Shown here: in pieces, positions 1 through 6,451 of the stretch | How the letters are laid out: the number at the start of each line of letters is the position of its first letter | Position numbering within the stretch: position 1 is the stretch's first letter | Source: Thioalkalivibrio sp. | Lineage (GTDB): Bacteria; Pseudomonadota; Gammaproteobacteria; Ectothiorhodospirales; Ectothiorhodospiraceae | DNA length: 11,509 nucleotides | Direction: 5' to 3' | NCBI GenBank assembly: GCA_007120575.1 | Contig: SKNJ01000021.1 | Coordinates: forward strand, 1 to 11,509 | Notes under the pieces: model-generated | The model's input: only the letters and a program-made list of their open reading frames with translations | Databases searched by the model: none | What the model was told of the DNA's origin: nothing | Translations under genes and position numbers: made by a program

Positions 1-254
1 CCGTGGGCCCCGGCGCCGAACGCCAGCAGGGCCTCCTCGTCACTCGGGCGCCGCGAATGCACCACCACCCGGTGCGCGCGGGCGCGCTGCCGGACGTGAT
101 CCTGCCACGCGTCGATATCCGTGCCGATCCAGCAGACCTGCGCACCCTCCGGCAGGGTCGGCGGAAACGGCGGGGTTAACACCTTGCTGTCGGCAAATGC
201 CTCGGCCCAGCGTTCGGAGGGCCGGGTGTCCCGGTCAATCATGAAGACTTGCAT
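1..254 (-). CDS. Putative atypical response regulator, N-terminal part only (cut by window edge)
   Basis: The open frame starts with ATG at 254-252 and runs without a stop off the left edge; 84 full codons are visible. A GGAG Shine-Dalgarno (plus-strand 263-266) lies 8 bases upstream, inside the end of the preceding hlyD-like gene, whose stop is 2 bases before this start. The start MQVFMIDRD resembles beta-1 and the acidic pair (D7, D9) of a receiver domain, and RVVVHSRRPSDEEALLAFGAG (residues 62-82) resembles beta-4 with its Ser and the following helix. The strand that should end in the phosphorylated Asp reads VCWIG then TD, so the canonical Asp looks absent or shifted. From what I know of LapBC-type loci, LuxR-type regulators with degenerate receivers do occur beside such secretion genes; the DNA-binding half would lie outside the window. 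Likely role: control of the secretion operon or its substrate. The family call is inference from a partial protein. Confidence 0.6.
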   Translation of the reverse strand, partial: MQVFMIDRDTRPSERWAEAFADSKVLTPPFPPTLPEGAQVCWIGTDIDAWQDHVRQRARAHRVVVHSRRPSDEEALLAFGAGAH

Positions 255-256
255 GG

Positions 257-1672
257 TCAACGCTCCGTAAAGGCCAGATCCCCGGCACGGAGGATCGGCT
301 TAAGCAGATACTGCAGGATGGTTCGGTGGCCGGTGATGATGTCCACCTGGGCCACCATCCCGGTCATGATCGGGTGCTCCTCGTCGAATCCGGTCTCTTC
401 GGTACGCACGCGCACCTTGAAATAGGTATTGCCTTCGTCGTCGGTGATGCTGTCCGCGCTGATGTGCTCCACGGTCGCGTCCAGACCGCCATACACCGCA
501 AAGTCGTAGGCCGTGAACTTCACCCGGGCCTTGAGACCGGGGTACAGGTACGCGATGTCGCGCGGCGAGATCCGCGCCTCGACCAGCAGTTCGTCCTCCA
601 GCGGCACGACCTCGGCGACCTCGCGGCCCGGGGAAACTACCCCTCCACGCGTGGTGACGAACATGCGTTGCACCACGCCACGCATCGGCGAGCGCACTTC
701 GGACATCCGCACCCGGTCCTCGAGCCGCGTACTGCCCTCCTCCAGCTCCTGGATACGCGCCATAGTCTCCGCCAGCTCGCGCCGCCACTGATTGCGAAAG
801 CTCAGCCGCACCTCGCGGATCTTTTCCTGAGCCTCCTCGATCGCCGAGTTCAACCGTGCGATCTGGGCCGTCGCCTGGTCGCGATCGCCGCGCGCATTCG
901 AGACCTCCCGCCGCAGGCGCAGCACCTCGACCTCCGATACCGCGCCGCTCGCCACCAGCGGTTCGGTCACCTCCAGTTCCCGCGTCGCCAGCTCCAGCGC
1001 ACGAACGGCCTGGGTCCGGCGCGCCCGCACCTCGTTCAACTCCTCGCGCCGCTGTTCCAGCTGCTCCTCGGCAATACGCAGGCGCGCCTGCATCTCCTCC
1101 AGGTTCTCGTCGTACAAATGCTGTTCCTGTTGCACGATGGCCGGGCTGGCCTCCTGCAGTTCGGGCGTCACCAGGAACGGGGTATCGGTCACCAGCGCGA
1201 GCAGGCGCGCCCGCCGTGCCTGCAGCGCAAACATACTGACCCGGGACTCGCCCAGCTCGGACAGGAACCGCGTGGGATCGACCCGCACCAGCACATCGCC
1301 CTCCTCGACGATATCACCCTCCCGCGCCAGTACCTCGGCGACCACGCCACCATCCATCGACTGGATCACCTGCAACTGCTGCGACGGGATCACTCGGCCC
1401 TCGCCGCGCGCGATCTCCTCGATCTCCGCGATCGACGCCCAGTACACCAGCAGCCCTAAGGTAATCACGGCGCCGTACAGCAGGGCCCGGGCCCGCAGGG
1501 GTCGCTCCTGGATCTCGACCCAGTCGGCATCCGATGCCCAGTCGCGGTGATCCCCGTTCGCACGGGTCAGCCAGGGGCGAAACAGCCGATCCAGCAGCGG
1601 CGCGCGCGGGCGACCCGCGGCGTCCCGCAGATCGCCCGGATCATTCTCCGATTTGCGGCGCCGCCCGATCAT
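257..1672 (-). CDS. HlyD-family type I secretion membrane fusion protein (LapC-like)
   Basis: This is the periplasmic adaptor of a type I secretion system, linking the inner-membrane ABC exporter to a TolC-type outer-membrane channel. The protein has 471 residues, normal for the family. A cytoplasmic N-terminus of about 60 residues is followed by one membrane segment (about 62-82). A biotinyl-lipoyl-like half motif comes next (about 95-132, with SMDGGVVAEVLAREGD), then a long Glu/Arg-rich coiled coil (about 185-325). The second lipoyl half is at about 327-358 (VRSPMRGVV), followed by a beta-barrel region ending in the typical HlyD C-terminal stretch GMVAQVDIITGHRTILQYLL and a KPI tail. The ATG overlaps the stop of the upstream ABC exporter by 4 bases (ATGA), with AAGG 7 bases upstream, so the two are translationally coupled. 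The regulator-like gene follows after 2 bases. The substrate is not visible. The family is certain; the LapC-like subclass is inferred from the N-terminal layout. Confidence 0.95.
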   Translation of the reverse strand: MIGRRRKSENDPGDLRDAAGRPRAPLLDRLFRPWLTRANGDHRDWASDADWVEIQERPLRARALLYGAVITLGLLVYWASIAEIEEIARGEGRVIPSQQLQVIQSMDGGVVAEVLAREGDIVEEGDVLVRVDPTRFLSELGESRVSMFALQARRARLLALVTDTPFLVTPELQEASPAIVQQEQHLYDENLEEMQARLRIAEEQLEQRREELNEVRARRTQAVRALELATRELEVTEPLVASGAVSEVEVLRLRREVSNARGDRDQATAQIARLNSAIEEAQEKIREVRLSFRNQWRRELAETMARIQELEEGSTRLEDRVRMSEVRSPMRGVVQRMFVTTRGGVVSPGREVAEVVPLEDELLVEARISPRDIAYLYPGLKARVKFTAYDFAVYGGLDATVEHISADSITDDEGNTYFKVRVRTEETGFDEEHPIMTGMVAQVDIITGHRTILQYLLKPILRAGDLAFTER

Positions 1673-3852
1673 GACTGCGCCTTGCCGATCCGACCGTCAC
1701 GCAGGGCCTGAACGACCTGCTGCTTCGGCCCGTCCGCAACCACTCGGCCCTGATCCAGCACGATCACGCGATCCACCAGATCCAGCAGCGAGGTACGGTG
1801 CGTCACCACCACCGCCGTGCGCCCTTCCATGAACTCCTTCAGGCTGCGCTTCACGGCCTGCTCGGTGGAGTTGTCCATCGCACTGGTCGGCTCGTCCAGC
1901 AGCAGGATGTTCGGCTCGTGCAGAACCGCGCGCGCGATCCCGACGCACTGCTTCTGCCCCCCGGACAGCAGCGCCCCGCGCTCGCCGACCCCCATGTCGA
2001 TCCCCTCGGGATGGGCGTTGATCAGATCCTCGATGCCGGACACCGCAATCGCGCGGCGAATCGCCTCGTCACTGGCCATCGGATTACTGGCCACGATGTT
2101 GTCGCGCAGGCTGCCATAGAACAGCATGACCTCCTGCCCCACATAGCCGATTGAACGCCGCAGCTCGGCGGGATCGAGCTGACGCACGTCGATACCGTCC
2201 ACCAGCACCGCGCCACCGGTCGGCTGGTACAAGCCCAGGATCAATTTGGCCAGGGTGCTCTTGCCCGACCCCACGCGCCCCAGCACCGCCACGTGCTCGC
2301 CCGCGGCGATCCGCAACGAGACTCCGCGCAGGGCGTGGCCCGGCTGGTTCGGATAGGCGAAGTCCACGTTGCGGAATTCGACCTCGCCCTGAAACCCTTC
2401 CCGGCTGAGAAAGCCGGACTCCGGCGGACGCTCCACCGGCAGTTCCATGATCCGGTTCAGCGACTTCAGGGCAGCAGCCGCCTGGTGGTAATGGGTCAGC
2501 AGCCCGGCGGTCTGCCCGATCGGGGACATGGCCCGCGACGAGATCAGGTAGGCGGCGATCAGACCACCGTGTGAAAGGTCGCCCTGGATGACCAGGAATA
2601 CCCCCATCACGATGATCGCCACCCCCACGCTGTGCTGCGCCCAGCTCGCGGTACTGGACACGCTGGCGGTTAATTTGCGGCTCTTCGAGTGAGTCTGTGC
2701 CAGATGCGCCGTGGCGTGCTCCCAGCTCGCCTGCACGCGCCCCTCAGCGCCCACCGCCTTCACCGTCTCCGCCCCGGCCAGGCTCTCCACCAGGGTCGAA
2801 TTACGCTGCGCCGCCATGCGGTAGCTGTCCTCGGCCAGCCCGCGCAGCCGGTGATGGATCACCAGGGCGTACAGCAGCAGCAGGGACGCGCCGATCAGCA
2901 CCGGGATCGCCAGTGGCCACGCGATCAGGGCAATGATCGCCACGAACAGCAGCGCAAACGGCAGATCCACGAACGCAATGACGGTCGCCGACGAAATAAA
3001 GCTGCGGACCGACTCGAAGGCACTCAGATTGGAGGCGAACGAGCCCACCGACGCCGGCCGGTTTTCCATCCGGATCCCCAGCACCCGCTCCATGATGTGC
3101 GCCGACAGCTTCACGTCCGCGCGCTGCGCGGCCTTGTCGACGAAATGCGCGCGCATGGTGCGCAGTACCAGATCCGCGATCAGCACGATCGTGACCCCGA
3201 CCGCGAACACCGTCAGCGTCTCGATCGCATGGTTGGGGACCACCCGATCATAGACATTCAGCACAAACAGGGGCATCGCCAGCGCGAACAGATTGATCAG
3301 CACCGCCGCGATCAGCACATCGCGATACAGCGGGCGGTTCTCGCGAATCACCCGCCAGAACCAGTGCCCCTTGCTGTCCTGAGTGACCTGCGGCGCCCGG
3401 GCGTCCATGCGAAACTCCGGTCGCACATAGATCACGCGGCCGTTGTAGCGCTCCTTCAGGCGCCGCAGTGGCACCTCGATCACCGCATCGCCCAGTTCCG
3501 GATCGATGACGCGCGCCACGCTCTTGTCCTGGTTCCAGCCCACCAGGACCCAGGCCTCGTCGTTGTTCAGCAGCAACAGGGCAGGCAGCAGCTCGTCCTT
3601 CAGCGCCCGCGGGTCCTGGCGTTTCACGACCCGCGTGGCCATGCCCGCGCGCTGCGCGGCCCGATCCACCAGCGAAGGGGTCAGGCGGCCGTCATCCGCC
3701 GGCAGGCCGGACATCGCCGAATCGGGCGTCAGCCGCAACCCGTGCATCCGGGCAATCAGGATCAACCCGCCGAGCAGGGTATCGACAGACTCGTCGGAAC
3801 CGGAATCCGGCGCGGCGGCCGTGGCCCCGTCATCGGCCCACTGCGGATCCAT
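1669..3852 (-). CDS. Type I secretion ABC exporter, permease-ATPase with degenerate C39 domain (LapB-like)
   Basis: Inner-membrane ATP-driven exporter of a type I secretion system, 727 residues from the start chosen here. An N-terminal C39 peptidase-like domain (about 23-146) lacks the catalytic Cys (SVDTLLGGL where Cys is expected) and the His (AWVLVGW), so it should bind rather than cleave the substrate. The membrane domain follows (about 175-440). The nucleotide-binding domain has Walker A GRVGSGKST (525-533), the Q-loop Gln (573), signature LLSGGQKQ (628-635), Walker B ILLLDEP (Glu 654) and H-loop His (685): all key residues are intact. The frame is open further up to an ATG at 3969, but that start would sit only a few bases after the predicted promoter, and its extra 39 residues look non-conserved. 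Neither ATG has a good Shine-Dalgarno; a strong CGGAGG lies upstream of 3852 in front of an ATC codon. So the start is the least certain point. The gene heads the operon with the hlyD-like gene, which overlaps it by 4 bases. Confidence 0.93.
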   Translation of the reverse strand: MDPQWADDGATAAAPDSGSDESVDTLLGGLILIARMHGLRLTPDSAMSGLPADDGRLTPSLVDRAAQRAGMATRVVKRQDPRALKDELLPALLLLNNDEAWVLVGWNQDKSVARVIDPELGDAVIEVPLRRLKERYNGRVIYVRPEFRMDARAPQVTQDSKGHWFWRVIRENRPLYRDVLIAAVLINLFALAMPLFVLNVYDRVVPNHAIETLTVFAVGVTIVLIADLVLRTMRAHFVDKAAQRADVKLSAHIMERVLGIRMENRPASVGSFASNLSAFESVRSFISSATVIAFVDLPFALLFVAIIALIAWPLAIPVLIGASLLLLYALVIHHRLRGLAEDSYRMAAQRNSTLVESLAGAETVKAVGAEGRVQASWEHATAHLAQTHSKSRKLTASVSSTASWAQHSVGVAIIVMGVFLVIQGDLSHGGLIAAYLISSRAMSPIGQTAGLLTHYHQAAAALKSLNRIMELPVERPPESGFLSREGFQGEVEFRNVDFAYPNQPGHALRGVSLRIAAGEHVAVLGRVGSGKSTLAKLILGLYQPTGGAVLVDGIDVRQLDPAELRRSIGYVGQEVMLFYGSLRDNIVASNPMASDEAIRRAIAVSGIEDLINAHPEGIDMGVGERGALLSGGQKQCVGIARAVLHEPNILLLDEPTSAMDNSTEQAVKRSLKEFMEGRTAVVVTHRTSLLDLVDRVIVLDQGRVVADGPKQQVVQALRDGRIGKAQS

Positions 3853-3975
3853 GCGTTCGTCGTTGGTGTTAGCGCTGGTGATGGCGGCCTCCGGACAGAC
3901 TCGGGTCACTGACGCGGACACCAGGCCCGGACACACGATCGTGCCCGGACTCGGGATCCGCTCCTGCATATATTC

Positions 3976-4015
3976 GCCCGATTCTGCGCTCGGGAATCCC
4001 TACTGGCAATCGGGC
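3976..4015. repeat. Nested inverted repeat over the secretion promoter
   Basis: On the plus strand GCCCGATT (3976-3983) and AATCGGGC (4008-4015) are perfect 8-bp complements 24 bases apart. Between them GGGAATCCC (3992-4000) is a second palindrome with nearly the same centre (3996 against 3995.5). The arms overlap the ends of the predicted -35 and -10 boxes of the secretion operon. Centre-to-centre spacing of the arms is 32 bases, about three helical turns, which suits cooperative binding of a dimeric regulator on one DNA face. It is an unlikely terminator for tadA because no T-run follows on the minus strand. The repeat is seen directly; the operator role is inference. Confidence 0.6.
3981..4009 (-). 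promoter_or_regulatory. Predicted sigma70 promoter of the type I secretion operon
   Basis: Read on the minus strand, TTGCCA (4009-4004, five of six matches to TTGACA) is followed after exactly 17 bases by CAGAAT (3986-3981, four of six matches to TATAAT). It lies in the gap between the tadA stop (4020) and the ABC exporter gene, the only gap in front of the secretion unit. Transcription would begin near 3974, leaving a leader of roughly 120 bases before the ATG at 3852. Consensus matching in GC-rich DNA is moderately reliable at best. Confidence 0.4.
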
Positions 4016-4019
4016 CAAT

Positions 4020-4517
4020 TCACGCGCGCCTAACGCGAAAGAACGCACGCAGCATTTCCGCCGACGATTCGGCCCGAACACCGCCATGGATCACGACCCG
4101 ATGATTGTGCGCCGGATGCCCGAACAGATCGATTGCACCGCCCGCCGCACCGGTCCGCGGGTCGCTGGCCCCATAGACCAGCCGGGCGACCCGCGCATGC
4201 ACCATCGCCCCCGCGCACATCGAACAGGGTTCCAGCGTCACGTACAGCGTGGTGCCCGGCAGACGGTAGTTCTCCACCCGCTGCCCCGCGGCGCGCAGGG
4301 CGCGGATCTCGGCATGCGCGCTCGCGTCGTGTTCACCAATCGGCGCGTTGTGCGCCGCTGCCAGGCAGGTCCCGTCAGCCGCGACCAGTACCGCGCCTAC
4401 CGGCACCTCGTCCAGTTCCGCCGCCCGTGCCGCCTGCTCCAGCGCACGCCCCATCCAGTACTCGTGCGCCTCGGCGTGTTCCGGCGCTGGCCCGACCTCG
4501 CCGGTCAGGTCACCCAT
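4020..4517 (-). CDS. tadA: tRNA-specific adenosine deaminase TadA
   Basis: TadA converts adenosine 34 of tRNA-Arg(ACG) to inosine, so that one tRNA reads CGU, CGC and CGA codons; it is normally essential and cytoplasmic. The 165-residue protein has the zinc-dependent cytidine deaminase-like fold: HAE at 68-70 supplies the zinc-binding His and the proton-shuttling Glu, and PCSMC (97-101) supplies the two zinc-binding Cys. The substrate-loop region DEVPVGAVLV and the downstream GASDPRTGAAGG also match the family. The frame is open to an ATG at 4607, but ATG 4517 gives the normal length and has AAGG about 8 bases upstream; the extra 30 residues look non-conserved. The gene stands alone, with a 231-base gap upstream and the secretion promoter downstream, and seems functionally unrelated to both neighbours. 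Confidence 0.95.
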   Translation of the reverse strand: MGDLTGEVGPAPEHAEAHEYWMGRALEQAARAAELDEVPVGAVLVAADGTCLAAAHNAPIGEHDASAHAEIRALRAAGQRVENYRLPGTTLYVTLEPCSMCAGAMVHARVARLVYGASDPRTGAAGGAIDLFGHPAHNHRVVIHGGVRAESSAEMLRAFFRVRRA

Positions 4518-4748
4518 GCCCGTGCCCTTGATGCCGTCCGATTGCCGACACCCACGCCCTGCCCGCGTTGCCCCGACGAGGCCCGGCCGGCCGTCGGCGC
4601 TCGGCACCCGGCGCGAGCCGCGCGGGAGATCGCCGGCAGTCCTTCCTGACGTCGAGACGCATAGTGGGGACGTTGTAACGAGAGAGAGCGGAAAAAGGGA
4701 CCACTCTCCTGCTCACGCGCAGCAGATCCAGCCCACGTCCGGCAGGTC
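4518..4748 (-). other. Gap between lipoprotein gene and tadA
   Basis: About 230 bases without a convincing gene. It holds the terminator-like element at 4692-4749, a short CT/GA tract (GAGAGAGAG near 4680-4688) and GC-rich sequence up to the tadA start. The tadA promoter is probably here, but I could not find a -35/-10 pair with good spacing. A 50-codon Arg-rich frame that ends just inside tadA has no ribosome binding site and is not called. Confidence 0.5.
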
Positions 4749-4749
4749 C
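4692..4749 (-). terminator. Possible rho-independent terminator after the lipid-transport operon
   Basis: On the minus strand, GGACC begins inside the lipoprotein stop region (4749-4745) and pairs with GGTCC (4702-4698), which is followed at once by C and TTTTT (4696-4692). Between them CTGCT (4725-4721) pairs with AGCAG (4713-4709) across a 7-base loop. The position, straight after the last gene of the unit and followed by T residues, fits a terminator. The outer stem is only 5 bp and encloses a large loop, so the structure is weak. Confidence 0.3.
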
Positions 4750-5393
4750 TAGCCATCGGCTTCCGCACCCACCGCCGTCGCCAGCAACGCATCCTCGAGC
4801 TCGGCAAACACCTGCGCGGTGGCGGCCGACAGCGCGGCGACCAGTCGCTCCGGCGAACGCCGCGACAGCGGACGCTGCGCCTCGAAATGCAGCAAGTCGG
4901 CACGCTCCGCCGACGCAATCCGCGTCCGCAGACCCAGCCGCCCCACTCCCGCCGCGTCCGCCCGATCCTCTGCCTGCGCAAGATCGCCGTACAGGCCGGT
5001 TACCAGGACGTCCAGGCGTAACGCCGGCCGCCCGTCGGCGCGCACCCGCGCGGCGTTCTCCACCAGTTCGATCGCGGAGCCTGCACGAGTCCAGCGTTCG
5101 TGCAACAACCCCTCGAACTGCTCGGCCGGGGCCAGGAACCACTCGTTATAGTAATCGGGCTCGTAGCGATGCTCGCCAAGCCGGTAGACCAGCCCCTTGC
5201 CCGACCACGTCGGCGCAACAAGCACCGAGGCGAGTTCCACCGCCAGTGGCGCATCCGCCAAACGCGGGGCTGGCTCCGCCGGTGGCTCGAGCAGAAACCA
5301 GGCGCGATCCACCGGTTCGCGTTCGGGCAGCAACGTGCACCCCGGGAGGACCAGCAGCAGGATCACCAGGCCGGGCAGGCTCCAGTACTTCAT
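4749..5393 (-). CDS. PqiC-like ABC-transport auxiliary lipoprotein (DUF330 type)
   Basis: Predicted outer-membrane lipoprotein of 214 residues. MKYWSLPGLVILLLVLPGC is a lipoprotein signal peptide with lipobox LPGC and lipidated Cys 19; the next residue, Thr, is not the Asp inner-membrane retention signal. The mature part fits the ABC-transport auxiliary family (PqiC and relatives): an early aromatic strand (AWFLLEP), the GLVYR-LGEHRYEPDYYNEW block, a central strand LDVLVTGLYGD, and a C-terminal helix (SPERLVAALSAATAQVFAEL). Start choice: ATG 5393 has AAAGGA 8 bases upstream (5407-5402). The frame is open to an ATG at 5441, but that start would put extra charged residues before the signal peptide. 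It is the last gene of the lipid-transport unit, 44 bases after the MCE gene, and occupies the place where mlaC would be expected. In PqiABC, PqiC docks the MCE protein to the outer membrane; the same role is inferred here. Confidence 0.85.
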   Translation of the reverse strand: MKYWSLPGLVILLLVLPGCTLLPEREPVDRAWFLLEPPAEPAPRLADAPLAVELASVLVAPTWSGKGLVYRLGEHRYEPDYYNEWFLAPAEQFEGLLHERWTRAGSAIELVENAARVRADGRPALRLDVLVTGLYGDLAQAEDRADAAGVGRLGLRTRIASAERADLLHFEAQRPLSRRSPERLVAALSAATAQVFAELEDALLATAVGAEADG

Positions 5394-5401
5394 CGCATCC
5401 A

Positions 5402-5407
5402 TCCTTT
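5402..5407 (-). promoter_or_regulatory. Ribosome binding site that fixes the lipoprotein start
   Basis: AAAGGA on the minus strand, 8 bases before ATG 5393. It favours this start over the ATG at 5402-5400, which it overlaps, and the ATG at 5441. Confidence 0.6.
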
Positions 5408-5437
5408 CGCAGCGGCAACCATCGACTCGCGCATCGC

Positions 5438-6451
5438 TCACTCCCGTTCCAGGGTGCTGCGCGGGGGCGGCGCACCGAACAGCACCCCGCCCGGATTGCG
5501 CCGCACGTCATCGGACAGGCTGCGGATTCCGGCGATCGCCGCCTGCAGTTCGTCCAGGGTCTCCAGCAACCGGGTCTCGGAAACATCCATGCCGCGATCA
5601 AGCCGTGCCACCATCGCGTCCATCCGCTCGATCAGCCCGTCGACATCGGCCGCCTCCGCGATGCCACGCAACTCGCGCAGGGTCACCCGCGCCTCGCTCG
5701 GCAAAGCCTGGGTATCCGGATGATTCACCATGCCGTCGACCGACTCCATCACCCGTTCCGCCGTACGCACAGTAGCGCGCAATTCATCGATCAACTGGTC
5801 GGCACGCTGGTTGAGTCCGGCAGTATCCAGCCCCGACACGGTGTCCTCCACGCTCACCAGCAGCCGATTCAGATTGCCGAGGGCCTCCTCGATATCCAGG
5901 GCATCAATGCGCTTGAGGAGATTTTCCGCGTATTCCATGAACTGTACCGCGATGCTGGGCATCGCGGGGATATACAACCCGTCCGGCTCCCAGTCGTGCG
6001 GCAACGGCGGATTGGCCTCCGGATCGGCAAAATCCGCCTCGAGATAGTTCATGCCGGTAATACCCTGGGCCGCGATGCGCATCCGCAGACCAGCGTCAAT
6101 CAGGAAATCCATGACCTCGGGGTCCAGCGCATCCTCGCGCGCGCTGGCGGCGAAGCGGTCGGGCCACAGGCGGGCCTCCACCAGTACATAACGTCGGCGA
6201 TCACGCGGGGCCACATCCGCCTCGTACTTCACCGAGGTGAAGCCCAGTCGGGTCACCTCACCGATCGTCACCCCACGAAATTTTACCGGCGCCCCAACCT
6301 CCAGGCCCTGCACCGAGGCGTCGATGTAGGTCTCCACCGGCAGCGCCGTTCGCAGCACGTTGCCGGCGGTCATCAGCAGCAGCGCAACCACCAGCGCCGC
6401 GAGGCCACCGAGAATGAACAACCCCAGGCGGAAATGTTGACGGGCACTCAT
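5438..6451 (-). CDS. MlaD-family MCE protein with long helical C-terminus
   Basis: Periplasmic substrate-binding ring protein of an Mla-type lipid ABC transporter, 337 residues. One N-terminal membrane anchor (about 9-30) is followed by a single MCE domain (about 38-145), recognisable by DASVQGLEVGAPVKFRGVTIG and by QGITGMNYLEAD at its end. The remaining 170 or so residues are predicted to be largely helical with heptad-like stretches, ending in NPGGVLFG and a proline-rich tail. E. coli MlaD is only about 180 residues, so this protein is nearly twice as long, closer in layout to MCE proteins whose C-terminal helices build a tube. The start at 6451 is supported by GAGGAGG 7 bases upstream and a 4-base ATGA overlap with the ATPase gene; an ATG at 6469 lies upstream of that ribosome site and is unlikely. 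Hexamer formation and lipid binding are family knowledge, not visible here. Confidence 0.93.
   Translation of the reverse strand: MSARQHFRLGLFILGGLAALVVALLLMTAGNVLRTALPVETYIDASVQGLEVGAPVKFRGVTIGEVTRLGFTSVKYEADVAPRDRRRYVLVEARLWPDRFAASAREDALDPEVMDFLIDAGLRMRIAAQGITGMNYLEADFADPEANPPLPHDWEPDGLYIPAMPSIAVQFMEYAENLLKRIDALDIEEALGNLNRLLVSVEDTVSGLDTAGLNQRADQLIDELRATVRTAERVMESVDGMVNHPDTQALPSEARVTLRELRGIAEAADVDGLIERMDAMVARLDRGMDVSETRLLETLDELQAAIAGIRSLSDDVRRNPGGVLFGAPPPRSTLERE

Noticed and set aside
2689..3912. A 407-codon plus-strand frame opposite the secretion exporter
   Set aside because: Its composition is extreme (His, Gln and Arg rich) and it is the complement of a well-supported ABC exporter.
3976..4015. 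The nested inverted repeat as a rho-independent terminator of tadA
   Set aside because: The stem is 8 bp with a 24-base loop and no T-run follows on the tadA strand; its overlap with promoter-like boxes fits an operator better.
4518..4607. Longer tadA start at ATG 4607
   Set aside because: It adds 30 residues without counterpart in TadA proteins; ATG 4517 gives the usual length and has an AAGG at suitable distance.
4510..4662. A 50-codon minus-strand frame (MRLDVRKD...) upstream of and slightly overlapping tadA
   Set aside because: It has no ribosome binding site and is Arg/Gly-rich as random GC-rich sequence would be. A leader peptide is conceivable but nothing supports it.
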